The notes beneath the pieces are model-generated. The model was given only the letters and a program-made list of their open reading frames with translations. It ran no database searches and was not told where the DNA came from. A stretch of 64,000 bases of DNA, taken from the NCBI RefSeq assembly GCF_020907245.1, contig NZ_JAJJWH010000003.1:1-64000 (forward strand), read 5' to 3'. Shown in pieces: positions 61,741 to 64,000 of the stretch (within the stretch, counting starts at the first letter, position 1; each line of letters opens with the position of its first letter). A program made the position numbers and the translations under genes. This DNA comes from Pontibacter harenae (GTDB taxonomy: Bacteria > Bacteroidota > Bacteroidia > Cytophagales > Hymenobacteraceae).

Positions 61741-61800
61741 AAGCTAAGTATAAAAGAGAAGGCCCTGCAAGTGCAGGGCCTTCTCTTTTATACTTAGCTT
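61741..61800. terminator. 60-base almost perfect palindrome (bidirectional terminator)
   Basis: A 29-base arm (AAGCTAAGTATAAAAG then AGAAGGCCCTGCA) is repeated exactly inverted after a central AG. The minus-strand metalloprotease stop codon lies inside the right arm. The genes on both sides converge here. Confidence 0.8.
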
Positions 61801-64000
61801 TTCTCTGGATTCAGAATTTTATCTATTCTTACAATCGCATCATCTATATGATACCTTGTAAGATCGTTGGAGTGACGGCTCCTGGCGCTTCTTAATTGGC
61901 GCTGCAGGCTCACCAGTTCTCCTCTTACAATAGATCGGATATCAGACTGGCTCAGATCTACAGGCGTACCGAAACGAGAGGATCTGCTCTGTTCTTCATT
62001 TAGCAAGAAACCCATTCTATCAAGGTAGGCTTTCTGTAAGTTTCTGCGGTAGATATCAATTTTAGAACCGCTGTAAACTTCGCTCCACACACCGCGCTGT
62101 AGCTGACGCACCATATCCAATGCATTGTACTTCACACCGTTGACCTCATTCTCCATCAGGCGGGCCAATCTATCAGCAGACAGCAGGCTATTGAGGTGGC
62201 GTGCTTGTAGGCTACGGATATTATCTACATGGTTAGCGTGATGTATATTTTTGCTGATTTTAGACTGATGCAGCCACTCAGGTGACGACAATGCATTTTT
62301 AAGCACCCAATCCAAAGAAGCGGCTTGTTCTTTAGCACTTACGGCTGTATAAATATCGCCTTCCTGATTAGGCTTCAAACGCTCTTCATGAACACCACCT
62401 ACATTTGTAACTACATGGCCAATGTAGCGGCTCCAAACACCTAACAACTCACCATATAGCTCTTCTAGGTCGTTGTAATCATTTGTTTGAGCTGCGGTCC
62501 AATCATAAAGCTGCGGTGCCACCTTTTTCAGGTTTCTCAAACCGAATGTGCTCGACTTGATGACATCGTTACCTATACCCTCCGTCTGACTTTCGGGATC
62601 GTAGCCACCGCTACCGCTTCCGAAGCGGAACATGGGGTTACCTGTTTTCTCTTCTATCAATTTATTTAAGGTTGGAACCTCTTCTTCAGGGCTGTCGGCT
62701 TCAGGTATGTACCGATAGCCCCAGTTGATGACATAGTGATCGTATGGCCCTAACTGGCGTACAAAGCGGATATCTTTATCGCCTGGCTGCGCCACATAGT
62801 TATAGCGGGCATAATCCATGATAGTGGCGGCAATACCGTACTCTTGTGTAAATTTACCAGAACGCAACGAATCTGTTGGGTAAGCAGCACTGGCTTTCAT
62901 GTTGTGTGGCAATCCAAGCGCATGGCCTACTTCATGCGTAATTACCTCCAGCATCATCTCTCCCAGGTCGTCCATAGGCGTAGTAAGCGTACGGGCACTT
63001 GGGTTAGCGGCACCAGTCTCCAGCAAATACCTGTTTCTGTAAGAGCGCAGGTGATTGTGGTACCAAATGATATCACTTTCTATAATTTCTCCTGAACGAG
63101 GGTCAGAAACACTTGGCCCAACAGCATTACGGGTAGTGCTGGCTACATAACGGATAACGGAGTAACGAGCATCTTCTGGGCTGAAGTCGGGGTCTTCTTC
63201 TGGAGAAGGCGGGTCTTTGGCAATAATAGCATTTTTAAAACCAGCTGTTTCGAAAGCTTTCTGCCACTGCTCAACACCCGCTTTAATGTAAGGGCGCAGC
63301 TTGTCTGGTGTAGCAGGGTCAAGGTAGTATACAATTGGTTTTACTGGCTCTACCAGTTCACCTCGCTTATAAGCTTCTACATCTTTAGGCTCTAATCGCC
63401 ATCTGCGGATGTACGATTTTTCGTCTGCTTTCAAAGCTTCAGAACCGTAGTCAATCTGGTTCACATTAAAATACCCCACACGGTAATCATTCAGGCGGGG
63501 CTGCATCGGTTCTTTCGGCAGCAGCACCATCGACTGGTTCATCAGCAAGCTAATAGCACCAGTTGCAGAGTTAGATGGAGGGTTACCAGCATCGTAGGTA
63601 AAATCCTGCTTCACCTCAATGTTTAGCGGAAAACTTTTGGCGCTATAGATAAAGCTGCGGCTTTCGTCGAGGCGATTTACCTTGTAAGTCTGGCGCATGC
63701 TGGAGCTAAGGCCGCTAAACGTTTTCACATCGCTTTGCAGAAACTTGGTTACATCAATTACATAACCAGCAGAATCTCTGACCATCGCTGCAATGTCGAA
63801 AGCATAGATTGTAGGCTGGTAATTATTTACCTGTACCGATAAGTTGATTGGCAGCGATTCGTCTGCTACGGCATCATAAGACTTTGTTTTGAGCAGAATC
63901 TTGTTGTCGAATTTCTGCCAAACCACCATCTGCTCGTTCACCGAAGAACCCGCGTTTACATAACCGCCTCCAAGACCAGAAGGCAGGCCAGCAAAACGGC
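61794..64000 (-). CDS. Zinc-dependent metalloprotease (DUF5117/DUF4953 type), 5' end beyond the window
   Basis: The frame is open from the stop at 61794 to the right edge, giving at least 735 residues without a start; a GTG at 63941 is internal because the frame continues upstream as RFAGLPSGLGGGYVNAG. The zinc site is VITHEVGHALGLPHNMKAS (HExxHxxGxxH, DNA around 62912-62945) with a downstream MDYARYNY Met-turn, placing it among metzincin-like proteases. Upstream are the DUF5117-type beta region (NEQMVVWQKFDNKILLKTKS) and a KPIVYYLDPATPDKLRPYI stretch; the C-terminal ~200 residues are helical. Such proteins are usually exported in Bacteroidota; the signal peptide would lie outside the window. 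Confidence 0.88.
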   Translation of the reverse strand, partial: RFAGLPSGLGGGYVNAGSSVNEQMVVWQKFDNKILLKTKSYDAVADESLPINLSVQVNNYQPTIYAFDIAAMVRDSAGYVIDVTKFLQSDVKTFSGLSSSMRQTYKVNRLDESRSFIYSAKSFPLNIEVKQDFTYDAGNPPSNSATGAISLLMNQSMVLLPKEPMQPRLNDYRVGYFNVNQIDYGSEALKADEKSYIRRWRLEPKDVEAYKRGELVEPVKPIVYYLDPATPDKLRPYIKAGVEQWQKAFETAGFKNAIIAKDPPSPEEDPDFSPEDARYSVIRYVASTTRNAVGPSVSDPRSGEIIESDIIWYHNHLRSYRNRYLLETGAANPSARTLTTPMDDLGEMMLEVITHEVGHALGLPHNMKASAAYPTDSLRSGKFTQEYGIAATIMDYARYNYVAQPGDKDIRFVRQLGPYDHYVINWGYRYIPEADSPEEEVPTLNKLIEEKTGNPMFRFGSGSGGYDPESQTEGIGNDVIKSSTFGLRNLKKVAPQLYDWTAAQTNDYNDLEELYGELLGVWSRYIGHVVTNVGGVHEERLKPNQEGDIYTAVSAKEQAASLDWVLKNALSSPEWLHQSKISKNIHHANHVDNIRSLQARHLNSLLSADRLARLMENEVNGVKYNALDMVRQLQRGVWSEVYSGSKIDIYRRNLQKAYLDRMGFLLNEEQSRSSRFGTPVDLSQSDIRSIVRGELVSLQRQLRSARSRHSNDLTRYHIDDAIVRIDKILNPEKS

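Overview
The window is chromosomal DNA of a Bacteroidota bacterium, most likely a pigmented member of the Cytophagales such as the Hymenobacteraceae (Pontibacter-like). This rests on the single-b-subunit sdhCAB set, a dcw cluster that lacks murF and ddl, FtsZ ending in a Bacteroidota-type tail, PorU2/PorV2-type secretion proteins, promoters of the TTG-N19/20-TAnnTTTG type with no strong Shine-Dalgarno sites, and a crtI-crtB-crtW-crtZ carotenoid cluster. No rRNA, tRNA, CRISPR array or insertion sequence was recognised.

Layout. 1-720: 5' part of a secreted protein running off the left edge. 956-4503: succinate dehydrogenase sdhCAB behind a clear promoter. 4655-5179: an FMN reductase. 5336-20884 (minus strand): mraZ-rsmH-ftsL-ftsI-murE-mraY-murD-ftsW-murG-murC-ftsQ-ftsA-ftsZ, mostly with overlapping or nearly touching ends. 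20885-21469: a 585-base control region with a promoter, two arrays of MraZ-type boxes on opposite strands and a cluster of DnaA boxes. 21470-22038: a broken outer-membrane beta-barrel gene. 22261-29061 (minus strand): the carotenoid region, namely an ECF sigma factor, crtI, crtB, a small exported protein, a truncated lycopene cyclase, ispH and crtW, plus a separate crtZ-merR unit whose regulator looks like a CarH-type B12 photoreceptor. 29112-33910: enoyl-CoA hydratase, a TetR regulator with its operator inside its own promoter, an M3 peptidase and an oxygenase-reductase flavoprotein. 34178-40460: an HNH-AP2 protein, M23 peptidase, MscS channel, LolC/E-type permease, NamZ-like lipoprotein, fmt and folA. 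40547-46710: porV2-porU2. 46983-49873: padR and a PspC/GIN-domain membrane protein. 50109-52936: tRNA nucleotidyltransferase, tsaC-like and methylmalonyl-CoA epimerase. 53049-55382: iscS-iscU-iscA. 55638-64000: pgk, a DUF4184 membrane protein, a quinone-oxidoreductase-like enzyme, a small lipoprotein, S1/P1 nuclease, a CrtI-like oxidoreductase and a zinc metalloprotease cut by the right edge.

How it works together. The dcw block makes the lipid-linked peptidoglycan precursors and the division machinery under apparent MraZ self-control. The carotenoid block would carry isoprenoid precursor (IspH) to phytoene (CrtB), lycopene (CrtI) and, after cyclisation, ketolated and hydroxylated carotenoids (CrtW, CrtZ), but the local lycopene cyclase is only a C-terminal fragment, so cyclisation needs another gene. 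The most interesting points are the CarH-like regulator with an altered cobalt-ligand position, the cyclase remnant, the mixed MraZ/DnaA control region, and a pair of AT-rich inverted-repeat elements lying directly in front of sdhB and iscU.
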